A DNA stretch of 64,000 nt. Origin: Kingdonia uniflora (lineage: Eukaryota > Streptophyta > Magnoliopsida > Ranunculales > Circaeasteraceae). Shown piece after piece: positions 55,328 to 64,000 of this stretch. Every line of letters begins with the position of its first letter. The first letter of the stretch is position 1. The translations under genes were made by a program, and so were the position numbers. The notes below the pieces were generated by a model. The model was not told the origin of the DNA. It worked only from the letters and a program-made list of their open reading frames with translations, and searched no databases. Where the stretch lies: the NCBI GenBank assembly GCA_014058105.1, contig JACGCM010000155.1:620001-684000 (forward strand), in the 5' to 3' direction.

Positions 55328-56221
55328 TTGTTAGCTGTAGCTTGTTTATCCTTAGCAGCCAAAATGGAGGAGATAGAAGTGCCTCTATCTGTAGATTTGC
55401 AGTTTCAAAAACATATAGACTTGTTTGAGATGTTTTATATTGTTAGTCATGTGTATATTCCTGAATTGTTATGTGTTTACTTGAAGGTTGTGGAATGCAA
55501 GTTCATCTTCGAAGCTAAAACTATACAGAGAATGGAGCTTCTAGTGTTGAGCACATTGAAGTGGAAAATGAGAGCTGTAACACCTTTCACTTTCATGGAC
55601 TACTTCTTTCGTAAGAACAATGATGATCTACCTCCACCAAGCTCACAAATATCTCGATTAGTTGAGCTCATTTTAAGGCTAACTAGAGGTATTTTTTGTC
55701 TCTTCTTTTTCTTGCAAAATCTTCACTCTTTTGATATGAAACAAAGTATATTGGAACAAAAGCTTAATCAATGTTGTGTGGGAAATCAACATAGGGATTG
55801 AATACTTGGAATTCAAGCCTTCTGAGGTTGCTGTAGCGGTGTCAATATCTATAATAAGGGAAACCAACCATGACAAGTATGAACCTTGCTTCATAAAAAA
55901 TGTACAAAAGGTGAACTTCTCAATCAAACTAATGCCTTTGCTCATCTTTTTATTATTATCCTTGAAGTGTTTGTGTATTGATTAAATGGGCAATTTATTT
56001 TTGATATGTAGGAGAGTGTTTTCAAGTGTCTTGAACTTATTCGCGAGCTTCAAAGAAGTGCGGCAGTTCAATCTGTGCCCCAGAACCCAATGGGAGTGCT
56101 AGATGTCTCATGCTTGAGCTATAAAAGCGATGAGTTACCAACGGTGTCAAGTGCAAATTCTTCTCAAGAAGATTCAGATTTTAAGAGGGTGAACCTCAAT
56201 AAACCATCTGATATGGACTAA
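55328..56221 (+). pseudogene. Captured D-type cyclin gene lacking its N-terminus
   Basis: Four exons are visible: 55328-55393 (LLAVACLSLAAKMEEIEVPL), 55490-55690 (EAKTIQRMELLVLSTLKWKM, then RAVTPFTFMDYFFRK), 55795-55910 (IEYLEFKPSEVAVAVSISII) and 56012-56221 (ESVFKCLELIRELQRSAAVQ, then VPQNPMGVLDVSCLSYKSDE). Splice sites are GT..AG. The layout is that of the cyclin D2/D4 group, which activates CDKs to phosphorylate retinoblastoma protein. The LxCxE motif and the first half of the cyclin box are missing, so it cannot work. The stop TAA at 56219 looks original. A further piece up to about 56560 is untranslated sequence. Confidence 0.88.
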
Positions 56222-57039
56222 GAGGTGAAACTCTCAAATTCTGACCCAAGTAGATTCAGTTAAATTCCCACCTTAGATGTGCATTCTCTGACAAAGGAAT
56301 ACCATAAAATAGCCATGGATATGTTATGAAGAACAACTCTAAGAAACAAAAATTGTAAGTTCTATATTCTTAATGTCCTCTCTCTTTTACTTTTAATATA
56401 TGCATCTTTATTTTCTCTGGATGATCATGTATTTAATTGGGTTTTTTTCTTCTCTATGTAGATCAACTAAAGATCATGTCTCACATGAAGATGAAAGCAA
56501 GACTAGTAAGGATAGTGTTGAGAGCAATGAAAATGATGTCCAAGTCTTGGTAGGTTGTTGCATCAATGACCAACATTAGCGAGCCATGTTTGTTTCCTTG
56601 GTAGTTTTAAGCAGAGAAATAAATGTAGGTGAATCTTCATTTCATTTCTTCATCCTTTTTTTTCTCAGGGTGGTTTATGGCTCTATACTAGTGTCACTCA
56701 GTGTTTCTAGATTCCTTGGTTTTAATTAATTATAAATACATAGAGATTGGGTTGCAAGCATGATTGTTATTGCACTTGAAATCAACATGTATGACATTGC
56801 AGTACATTAATATATGTTTTTTTTTTGAAAAGTACTGCACATAATGATTTATTTTTAGGTATTTCTATTACTTGAGTATAGTTACAAATCTTGTATAAAT
56901 ATAGGCAGGTGGCTACCTTGCAGTTGAAGTGCCTCATATGCATAGCATGAGATACAAGAGTTGCAGGGCAATTTATTATTATTATTCTTTTGAATTTCAA
57001 ACCATTAACATCGCTTTTACGGTGATGTAGATTTTTTTT

Positions 57040-57367
57040 TGCTTTATGTATCTATATCACTTTTCATATGACGTTAATTCTTCAATTACGTCACTTTTAA
57101 CGTGACAAGGATACCTATATTACGTCATTTCTTAGCTGAGGTAAAAATGTACCTATTACATCACTTTTAAATGACGTGAATAAACATAAATTATTTAATG
57201 AAATAACACTTTTAACGTCACTTTTTCAACATAAAACGTCATTAAAAAAGTGACGTAAATACATAATACTAACCAAGTCGCCTTGGTCAACGTCGCTTGC
57301 AAAAGTGACGTTATTTCTTTTTCACGTCACTTTTTTAGTGACGTAAATACTCGTATTTATTGTAGTG
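57040..57367. repeat. Right subterminal repeats of the CACTA element
   Basis: About a dozen TGACGT/ACGTCA-type words in both orientations occur in 330 bases. They include TTTTTCACGTCACTTTTTTA next to the terminus and several copies with AAAGTGACGT. Arrays like this bind the element's transposase in autonomous CACTA relatives. Confidence 0.85.
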
Positions 57368-59220
57368 TGACTATAGGTGAATATCCAACACGAGCCTTAG
57401 CCCTAATACATAAACATGATTATAGGTGAATAATGAAGAACATATACAAGTTCTTTAGGAACCGAGATAATGTGCGTGAGTATGAGCATTCATCACTATT
57501 CCTCAAGAAATTTGTCCTCCGTTTTAATGAACAAAAAATAATTTGTAGTACTAAACATAACATATGCATTTTAAGGGTCTGGGTGTTTGGAGAAAGAGTA
57601 AGGAGATAAAATATTAAGAGAAGTTGGGTATTTGCCTATTTGGTTTGTAACTTGTGGGACTTCTAATTTGTAACTTATAAGTTGAACAATGGGTTTGGTT
57701 TTTTAGGCAAATTTTAACTGGGTTGGGTTAGATATATTTTTCTTTTTTCTATGGGTTTTTTTTGGGTCCTGTGCCGCCGCACACCCCCATGGCCGAGCTT
57801 GCTAATATCCCCTTTAGCTTCATTCGTTGAGAACAAACCCAACTTGCTCACCGTCTCCTTACACTGCAACAAACATTTGCATCCATTCCTAGATGTTTTC
57901 TATCAAAAAGATGATCCAAATTAGATACCCTACACACTAATTTGAATAATCCCAATTCGACAAAACGTAAAATTTGATAAACCCTAATTAAGTAATCAAT
58001 AAAATTACTTGATCAACACTGGATTCAGATGTTGCTATGTATATCAATTGAGCTTCTTCAAACAAAGTTGGGAGATGTATCTCTTCCATCTTCAACTCAC
58101 CCATCGATTTGGAGCAATTTGAATCAGAGAGATAAAATCGAAATTGGAGAAATTTGAATTAAAATTAATCAAATTTTAGGTCTTTCAGATAGAGAGAGAT
58201 TTTATCTTCCATCATTGGCTTGAGAGAGCCTGTAACTCCCACAAAATTACAAACAATCGATCGAAAGAGGAGATTAAGGTCTGTGGATCAACTTAAAATG
58301 TGAAGCTACAATTTTGTTGGGTTTAAAGTTTATTAATCACCTAAAACCATACTGATCTTAGAGATTAATTATGTTTGGTTCAGTTTCAGATATCTCACCC
58401 ACTAAACCCTATTTTAGATTAGGATTTTTATGCCCAGAATATAGTTTGATGTTGATCCATAATTATTATAGTTTGATGTTGAATGTAAAGCCCTTAATTT
58501 GGTGTGTAATTTGATTTAATCCCAAAACAAGTATGAATTCATTGGTAAGTTTCCTTATTCCTAATCTGCAATGTAGTGTATCCCTAGAGCAATTCCCTAC
58601 TTGTCCGATACCCCATAAAAGTACAAAGATAAATGGGATAGCATTTTTATTGTTGAGCATTTTACTACAAATCCCAGATGCAATTGTCGATGACTGGGGG
58701 TAGCCGATAATGTTGTCAGTCTCAGACGGCTTCATAGCTATTACCAGCAATTTGGGGTTAGCAAAAAACTTTTTAAACGTCACAATTTAGTGACGCTTAA
58801 AGGATGTTATCCTCCATCCCTGTAGCTTAGGGAACAAATGTATGGATTCCTCAATTCTTAGAAACTTTAGGCTAGAAATAGAGAGGAAAGTTTATATCAT
58901 CAACACCCAGGTACATCCGTGCAGTAATAAAGCTTAATTCGATTTTTTACCAGCGGCCGATCGATAATCGATAAACTCCAATTTTTGACTCCACAAAAAT
59001 TTATAGACTTGCTCACCCCAGGGGAATCTGTTGAACTGATCTAGATTATCTACCAGATCAACATACTTCACCCCAACGTTTCTCCCCTTGTTCGGGAGGA
59101 AAAAGGATAGTATAATTTTTAATAAATTTAATCGAAGAACATCTTCTGCAAAATAAAATCACATACGGCTAAAAATAAGAAGGTAAAAAATACCAAATAA
59201 TACACAATATAATGATAAGA
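57368..59220. other. No recognised gene
   Basis: CACTTACTT-like and GA-rich tracts are present. A minus-strand frame at 58783-58466 reads FFANPKLLVIAMKPSETDNI, with no family recognised. An ACGTCACAATTTAGTGACG inverted pair near 58777-58795 recalls the CACTA subterminal word and may be debris of another copy. Confidence 0.4.
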
Positions 59221-59223
59221 ACC

Positions 59224-59775
59224 TCAGCAAATAATGACCCAAAAATTGAAAATACAATACAAATACAATGAAAAACGATGATAAAGCAGACAAAACAAAT
59301 GACAAATTAGAACTTTATCATGATGTCTTTCCAATTTTGACAATTTTAAAGCATCATCAATTTCGTTCAACCCATATGTATTATTCTTCTTGGGGAATCG
59401 CCTCATTCTAAAATTCATCATATGCTCAGGATCAACAAATAAGAACTCATTTGCAATAGGAGAGATACATAACCCCAAAATCAGGCAAACATGAATGGGT
59501 TTCATCTGAATTATCATCCCCCCAAATTGGAACTTCATATCACCGAGATGACGATCAAATATTTCCATAACCAACGTCGACATCGTCGCTATTAGATCAA
59601 TTAGAAGTAAGGGTGCAAAAGAGGTGGTACGAAAAGTACCATTCTCCTCTTCAAGCAGAGCTGCAAACATTTGGTGAAGTCCCATATCTGTATACCGAGG
59701 TGTAATTTTTAGCATTGGAGGTGCCCTTCTTAGCTCCACTCTCCTGAGTTTGGTTCTCCTCGTCAACTTGTTCAA
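59224..59775 (-). pseudogene. Plant transposon-associated protein fragment (183 codons)
   Basis: On the minus strand, after an Arg-rich start, it reads YTDMGLHQMFAALLEEENGT, SFAPLLLIDLIATMSTLVME, FDRHLGDMKFQFGGMIIQMK and HVCLILGLCISPIANEFLFV. The pattern of a helical segment, then VxxIFDRHxxxFxFxG, then PxxVxLILGL is shared by plant mobile-domain and DUF1985-like proteins carried by Mutator-like and CACTA elements. I cannot choose between these families. The frame runs out in hydrophobic, low-complexity sequence near 59300, probably an intron. It may be the first exon of a captured or transposon gene. Confidence 0.5.
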
Positions 59776-59817
59776 TCACTTCTTTATCAGACTTCATTGT
59801 GGAAGAAAAAGAAAAAA

Positions 59818-59885
59818 CAGACTTTAATCAAACACCTGGTAGGCAGTTGTCACACAGATGATTTCCCACTCATATAGCACTGAAA

Positions 59886-59971
<86 letters not shown>

Positions 59972-60240
59972 CTGGTAGAATCACGACGATTTTCAAGAAA
60001 ATGGTTTGTGCGACCGGGATAATTTTTACGGTTGTCAATCTCACATACGATTTGTAGAAACGGGACGGTTTTTGTGGTGGTCGTGTAAGAAGAAAGTGTT
60101 TGAGGAATGGGGATGGTTTTTAGTGCCAAAAGCCAGACAAACTCCTGTGAATCATACGTGTTGCCTAACCCTAAACAACAGTAACCAAATGCCAAATAAT
60201 ATAACTGATGGTGACATAGTCTGCATGATTTAATATAACT
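59818..60240. repeat. Duplicated segment, copy 1 (partner 60797-61090)
   Basis: CTTTAATCAAACACCTGGTA, then AGGCAGTTGTCACACAGA, GCCAAAAGCCAGACAAACTC and CCTGTGAATC recur about 0.98 kb away. Copy 1 is longer because it contains the (CA)n tract. Confidence 0.8.
59887..59969. repeat. (CA)41 microsatellite
   Basis: Eighty-three bases of perfect CA repeat lie inside copy 1 of the duplicated segment. Copy 2 lacks it, so the tract grew after the duplication or was lost from copy 2. Confidence 0.97.
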
Positions 60241-60796
60241 TATGTTTAAAAGTATGACAAATTGGCATTAACAAATGATAGCAAATGCATGAAATGGTGA
60301 CAGGGTCTGCCTTACACGTCTCGAAATAGTAATAACACGTGTACATCGAGGAATTAAATTGGGAACACATGGCGTGATAATATATTTTTAAATGATTTGA
60401 ACTTTTTTTACTAATATTTAGGAAGTGACATTCGTACTAGTGGAGCCCATGGCCTTACTTGTGGCCTTACCTGTGGAGCCTACGGCCTAGAAACCTACTA
60501 TAATATTCAAGCAGTTGATATATTTTTTTAAAATGGCAAAGTTATATAAAACAAATGACAAAGTATGTTGAACAAATGGCAAAGTGATATGAGAAAAATG
60601 ATAACTAGCTATTACAAAATGGCATAGATGTCTAAAATAATACTAGAGTTTAACTGAATAAATGACATAGTTTGGTTGGCAGCAGCCGCACAAACGATTT
60701 GCCATCGTTTGTTCCATGAGTTGAGTATAGTAGAGTATCATCTACAGGAGTTACGAGTACCATCATTTCCTTCATGCCCAATATGTATAGTACCAG
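60241..60796. other. No recognised gene
   Basis: Imperfect ACAAATGACAAAGT/ACAAATGGCAAAGT words are repeated near 60550 to 60600. TGGAGCCCATGGCCTTAC and TGGAGCCTACGGCCTAG near 60441-60490 form a degenerate repeat. Confidence 0.4.
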
Positions 60797-61090
60797 TCTT
60801 TAATCAAACCCTTGATAGGCAGTAGTCACACAGACTGTTTGTGACAAATAATTAGGACAGTTTTTACAGTTGAGTAAGAAGAAAAAACTATTCGATGACT
60901 CGGAATTGCTTTGCGCCAAAAACCAGATGAACTCCTGTGAACCGCAGGTGATACCTAACCATAAACGATGAGAAATAGTAACAGAATTGGTGAAATAGTC
61001 TACCTTCTTATAAATATGAAATCTTATCAAAGGTATGACAAAATGTACTAAAACAAATGATAAGAAGTTCATGAGATGGTGACAATGTCA
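60797..61090. repeat. Duplicated segment, copy 2 (partner 59818-60240)
   Basis: This is the second copy of the preceding segment. It keeps the GCCAAAAACCAGATGAACTC block and the flanking GACAAATTGG/GACAAAATG words. Confidence 0.8.
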
Positions 61091-61264
61091 GCCTTCCACG
61101 TACACGTGACTTGATATAATAGTTTTAAATGAGTTAAAAAAAATTACAATTTTGAGCTAGAGTAGGTTTCTTCGTCGCGGTTCTTCCACAAGGCATTTTT
61201 GCTCTTGAAACTAACTACATTTAGATCTCACGTAGCTCTGGTACAAATTTGACGGAAAATCAAT

Positions 61265-61420
61265 TCTTTATTGACGCCATTAGGAATTTTACTGTATAAA
61301 TTACTGTAGCAGTTCTCGAAAATCACTGTAGTAGAATGAAAAATAATATAGCAGTTCTCGAAAATCACTGTAGCGGTATCGAAAACACTGTAGCAGTCGG
61401 TAAAAAAATCTGCAAAATCT
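61265..61420. repeat. Short tandem motif around ACTGTAGCAG
   Basis: Variants of AAAATCACTGTAGCAG or TAGCAGTTCTCGAAAATCAC occur five to six times between 61309 and 61402. Confidence 0.6.
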
Positions 61421-61429
61421 TGCTGCCTC

Positions 61430-62560
61430 TCACACCAATTTGATGTAAACTAATTACGCGAAAGCCAATAATTAAGAATAATACCAGTTTTAATCAATAA
61501 TATTAGGTTCGTGAGGAGCCCTAATTTTATTAAATAAGAACTTTGTTCTGAACAAGACTACTTGAACTGAATTGACTAACTAAGAAATAAATAACCTATG
61601 CCTCAATTTTTATAGAACACAAGGGGGGTTATAATTAGAAACCCTAATTCTAATTGAAAATAGACTTCTACTTAAATTGGGAAACTGCTAATAAACTAGG
61701 TTGAGCCTCTCCAACAGGCTTTAAACTAAAGACTAAAATACAAAGTATTAAATAAATTTAGGTCATACGGTGGGTGGACGACCCTGTGAGGGATACGCTA
61801 GATCAGATTTAATTTATTATAGAACTCATGGTCATTGTCTAGATAATTTATAGGTTAACAATGGAATTGATGTCAAATGTTTGAGCTCTTGGAAGAGTTT
61901 CCCAATTACATGCGCAACTTTCTTACTATGGCATGAGGTTCAAGACCAGAATAAATCCTTAGATAGAGAAAATAGAGAATACATGGCAGTGCTTGAATGG
62001 AAGAAGTTGAATATACTGAACAATGTTATGCTTCCTTAATGATCAGGCAGTGCTAAACCAATAGTGGATAAGATCATCATGATAGTTGTCCTTCAATGTT
62101 TATTCACATGGTTTTGCCTACATAGTTTCTTTAGTCTTAGAAACATTTTGTGTTCTCTGATTTTAGTCTCTGAAAAAGGTAAAGTCAGTTATATTGCGAT
62201 TTAAAATTTGTGTACTCCCCGTGATAATTATTGAAATGACTTCACCTTATATAATTTGTATAAATGTGAGTTCCAAAAGTTTTGTTTGTTTAGAAGTGAA
62301 AGGGTCTCAATGAGATTTAAGGAACTATATTGCGATAGCTTCCATTATGAACTTAAGCAGCCGTAAATATTACCAGAAATTCAGTGTTATGGGTTGCATT
62401 TCTTTGAAATTTAGTTCCAAAGTTGTAATGATACAAATATTTATTGATAATAAGTTTATTATAGGGTGCAACTAAGTGGTCCTGCCAAATTATATCAAGA
62501 GGCACTCAAGAACTAATTGTCTTCCTCTTATATTCCTTTTTATTTATTTATTGATATATA
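61430..62560. other. Possible LTR-like sequence and unassigned spacer
   Basis: 61430-61790 has CCCTAATTTTATT, TTTTTATAGAACACAAGGGG and poly-purine runs, in the style of a short LTR read on the minus strand. I could not find clean TG..CA ends. The rest is AT-rich spacer without recognisable features. Confidence 0.25.
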
Positions 62561-62569
62561 AACTTAAAA

Positions 62570-62600
62570 CAACCGTGCATAGCACGGGCTCATAACCTAG
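62570..62600 (+). mobile_element. Helitron 3' terminus, plus strand
   Basis: CCGTGCATAGCACGG is a perfect 6-bp stem with a 3-base loop, followed by GCTCATAAC, then CTAG at 62597-62600 and T. The last 14 bases nearly equal the 3' end of Helitron A (GATCATAACCTAG). The 5' end of this copy was not found between here and 57368. Confidence 0.65.
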
Positions 62601-62719
62601 TATATATATAGCCTTTGATAACTCCTAAACTTGTGTGGGGGAATTTGATCAACGGCTGAGATGTATTCTCATTTTATGGTTTTTCCTTTAGTAATATAGA
62701 TAGTTTAAAAATAGGTATT

Positions 62720-62940
62720 TTATAATAAAAAATTGCTTGTACCAGTTCAAATGACATTATGCCAATTGAAGTGGCATATGCCTTATATTTATTAATAAAA
62801 AATATTAAATAAGTCAATACTTGCTGCTTACAGCAGAAAGAAAGTCATTATTTGCATGAATAGGCGTGTAATTTGAGATCCTGCTAAAGGATTTGGATGT
62901 CTGAAGTTAGGAAAGGATACATATCCTGCTGATGCTCTAA
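62720..62940. mobile_element. Tourist-like MITE, fourth copy (right end)
   Basis: It ends ATATCCTGCTGATGCTC at 62937 and is followed by TAA. It contains ATTATGCCAATTGAAGTGGC, a diverged form of the GCGCCAATT palindrome. The left end is unclear. Confidence 0.5.
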
Positions 62941-63045
62941 TGAGTATTATGTGGGGATTCAGCCAAATCAATCAGGCTGGGCCTTGGAGTATGAATCGAG
63001 AAGCCTTCCTATACAGATGCTCGGTATTACAAAAACTATATGCAA

Positions 63046-63302
63046 GTTGAGATCAGGGCCGGCCCTGAGGGTGTGCGAGGTGGGCGATCGCACAGGTCCC
63101 AAAAAAAAATTGCCTAGGGTTAGAAGGAAAAAAAAAAATTCTTGTAACTAATATATATGATGAAGACCTAGCTTAGTTGGTTGGTGTTTTGTCTCTTGAG
63201 CAAGAGGTCAAGTGCTCAATCCCCTAGGAAAACAAAAAAAATTTAGGCCCTTTTTATATTTTTGCGTAGGGCCTTAGCAGTACGGCCGAGCCTGGTTGAG
63301 AT
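63046..63302. mobile_element. hAT-like small element with an 8-bp duplication
   Basis: The element is 63054-63294 (241 bp). It starts CAGGGCCGGCCCTGAGGGTG, and its other end, reversed, is CAGGCTCGGCCGTACTG. GTTGAGAT is duplicated perfectly on both sides (63046-63053 and 63295-63302). An 8-bp duplication with CAGGG-type ends is the hAT signature. No transposase is present. A tRNA-like piece lies inside. Confidence 0.8.
63163..63235 (+). repeat. tRNA-derived (SINE-like) segment
   Basis: TAGCTTAGTTGG matches the polymerase III A box (TRGCNNAGYNGG) at 63171-63182. AGGTCAAGTGCTCAATCC about 35 bases later resembles a B box with one to three mismatches and added bases. An A-rich tail follows. It looks like the head of a plant SINE. 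It is not a functional tRNA because no stable cloverleaf or acceptor stem is visible. Confidence 0.5.
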
Positions 63303-63568
63303 CCTATTTTCGATCAGGTAACCGTAACCAAATTCATATTTTAGATCTTTGTTTGATTCAACCAATTGATTTTCTTTTCTTTTTTTAGGTCTAACAAAAA
63401 TGGCTTCTCGAATTACCAAATTTATTTAGATTATGCGTCGCAATATTGTAAGAATTTTTGTATACTTATGATGTGATTTATTATATAGATTAACTGCAAG
63501 AATCTTACAGCAATTGGAAGGGATTATTGTTTAATGGTCACATATAAAGTTTGTAACATCTTTAGCAA

Positions 63569-64000
63569 TAGGGCTGGCAATTTAACCCGCCCCGCCAGAG
63601 CCCCGCCCCGCTCATAATGAGGCGGATTTGGTATGACTATAGCGGGTATGGGGCGGGTCTGGTTTTAGCCTTATATAAACGGGCCCCGTCACCCGACCCA
63701 ATTATATATGATATGTCCTAAATACCCTTATGAGTTATGAGAATATGAGTATCCTAATTCACTTAATCACTTCTTTTCTCTTCTCTTACTTCCTTCAAGT
63801 TCAACCTCCAGGTCCTCCACAAGTTAGTAGTAATCAAACACTTTTCAATGCTTAAGAGATACCAAACATTCATTGCTTGATTACTAGATTTGGTGAGTGA
63901 GAACCTCTATTTCTACTTTCTTCATTGCTCTGAGTAGTAGTATATTTTCATTTGAAGAGGTTTTGTGTTTTTTAGATACCCAATCTCGAAATGTAAGTTC
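63569..64000 (+). mobile_element. Start of another hAT-like element (runs off the right edge)
   Basis: TAGGGCTGGCAATTTAACCC is a common terminus of plant hAT-type non-autonomous elements. It is followed by GC-rich CCCGCCCCGC words in both orientations (63584-63670). The other end and the target duplication lie outside the window. Confidence 0.45.

Larger units (their letters stand above)
51809..57367 (+). mobile_element. CACTA transposon, 5.56 kb, with captured PPR and cyclin D genes
   Basis: The left end is TACTACAAGAAAATAAGG (first C changed to T) and the right end, reversed, is CACTACAATAAATACGAG. Both sides have TGA (51806-51808 and 57368-57370), the 3-bp duplication of CACTA elements. 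The ends carry many TGACGT/ACGTCA words (51864-51970 and 57068-57350). The interior has no transposase. It holds a PPR pseudogene and a cyclin D pseudogene, both reading rightwards, so it is a non-autonomous Pack-CACTA. Confidence 0.9.

Noticed and set aside
59824..60195. 123-codon minus-strand ORF rich in VCVCVC
   Set aside because: The middle is only the translated (CA)n microsatellite; the flanks have no protein-like signal.
63163..63235. Functional tRNA gene
   Set aside because: A-box match is good, but the B box is degenerate and no acceptor stem or anticodon arm can be drawn.

Overview
The window looks like transposon-packed intergenic DNA from a flowering plant, most likely a eudicot. 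It is AT-rich. Every gene-like piece is a plant gene fragment with GT..AG exon borders (D-type cyclin, PPR protein, MCM4, Aux/IAA, DnaJ/DUF3444, TOM1-like protein) or a plant transposon protein. I found no intact host gene. All calls come from reading the sequence and from recognising motifs by eye; no search was run.

Left third (1-17931). The best reading is a head-to-tail array of Helitrons on the minus strand. Element C runs off the left edge and has its 5' end at 2645. Element B is 2646-8569. Element A is 8570 to about 17931. At both inner junctions the hairpin plus CTAG 3' end of one element touches the TCTAT 5' end of the next. B carries the first exon of a TOM1-like (VHS) gene and part of a plant gene of unknown function. 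A carries an RNase H remnant, a minus-strand LINE fragment and a second Helitron-type 3' end. Internal duplications of about 0.5 kb occur in C and B.

17931-25378 holds an (AT)21 tract, one CACTA terminus, pieces of a Tourist-like MITE family, a solo LTR with a perfect 5-bp target duplication (19009-19569), and a 1.3-kb long-inverted-repeat element (20019-21343). The next 4 kb is unrecognised.

25379-49216 is a four-level nest. A PIF/Harbinger-like element with a MYB/SANT-like gene remnant and TAG duplications was entered by a Tourist-like MITE with TAA duplications. The MITE was entered by a 21.25-kb Ty3/gypsy retrotransposon of Tat type (LTRs 26516-27306 and 46987-47768, target duplication ATAGC/ATAGT). 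A CACTA-like element carrying MCM4, DnaJ and Aux/IAA exons lies inside the retrotransposon. Its gag-pol is on the minus strand and decayed, and includes a second, Tat-specific RNase H. Between pol and the 3' LTR, on the opposite strand, is an 8-kb cluster of additional reading frames. It has plausible introns, two related small ORFs, one domain resembling the 'putative gypsy type transposon' family, and repeated coiled-coil modules. A 161-bp tandem array also sits there.

49217-64000 holds another MITE copy, a stretch of possible organelle origin, a complete 5.56-kb CACTA element with TGA duplications carrying PPR and cyclin D pseudogenes (51809-57367), a transposon-type protein fragment, an 83-bp (CA)n tract, a duplicated 0.3-0.4-kb segment, a plus-strand Helitron 3' end (62600), a MITE end, a small hAT-like element with a perfect 8-bp duplication and a tRNA-like insert (63054-63294), and the start of another hAT-like element.

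The sequences do not act as one pathway. The window records successive transposition, gene capture and decay. The part most worth follow-up is the intron-bearing antisense gene cluster in the Tat retrotransposon.
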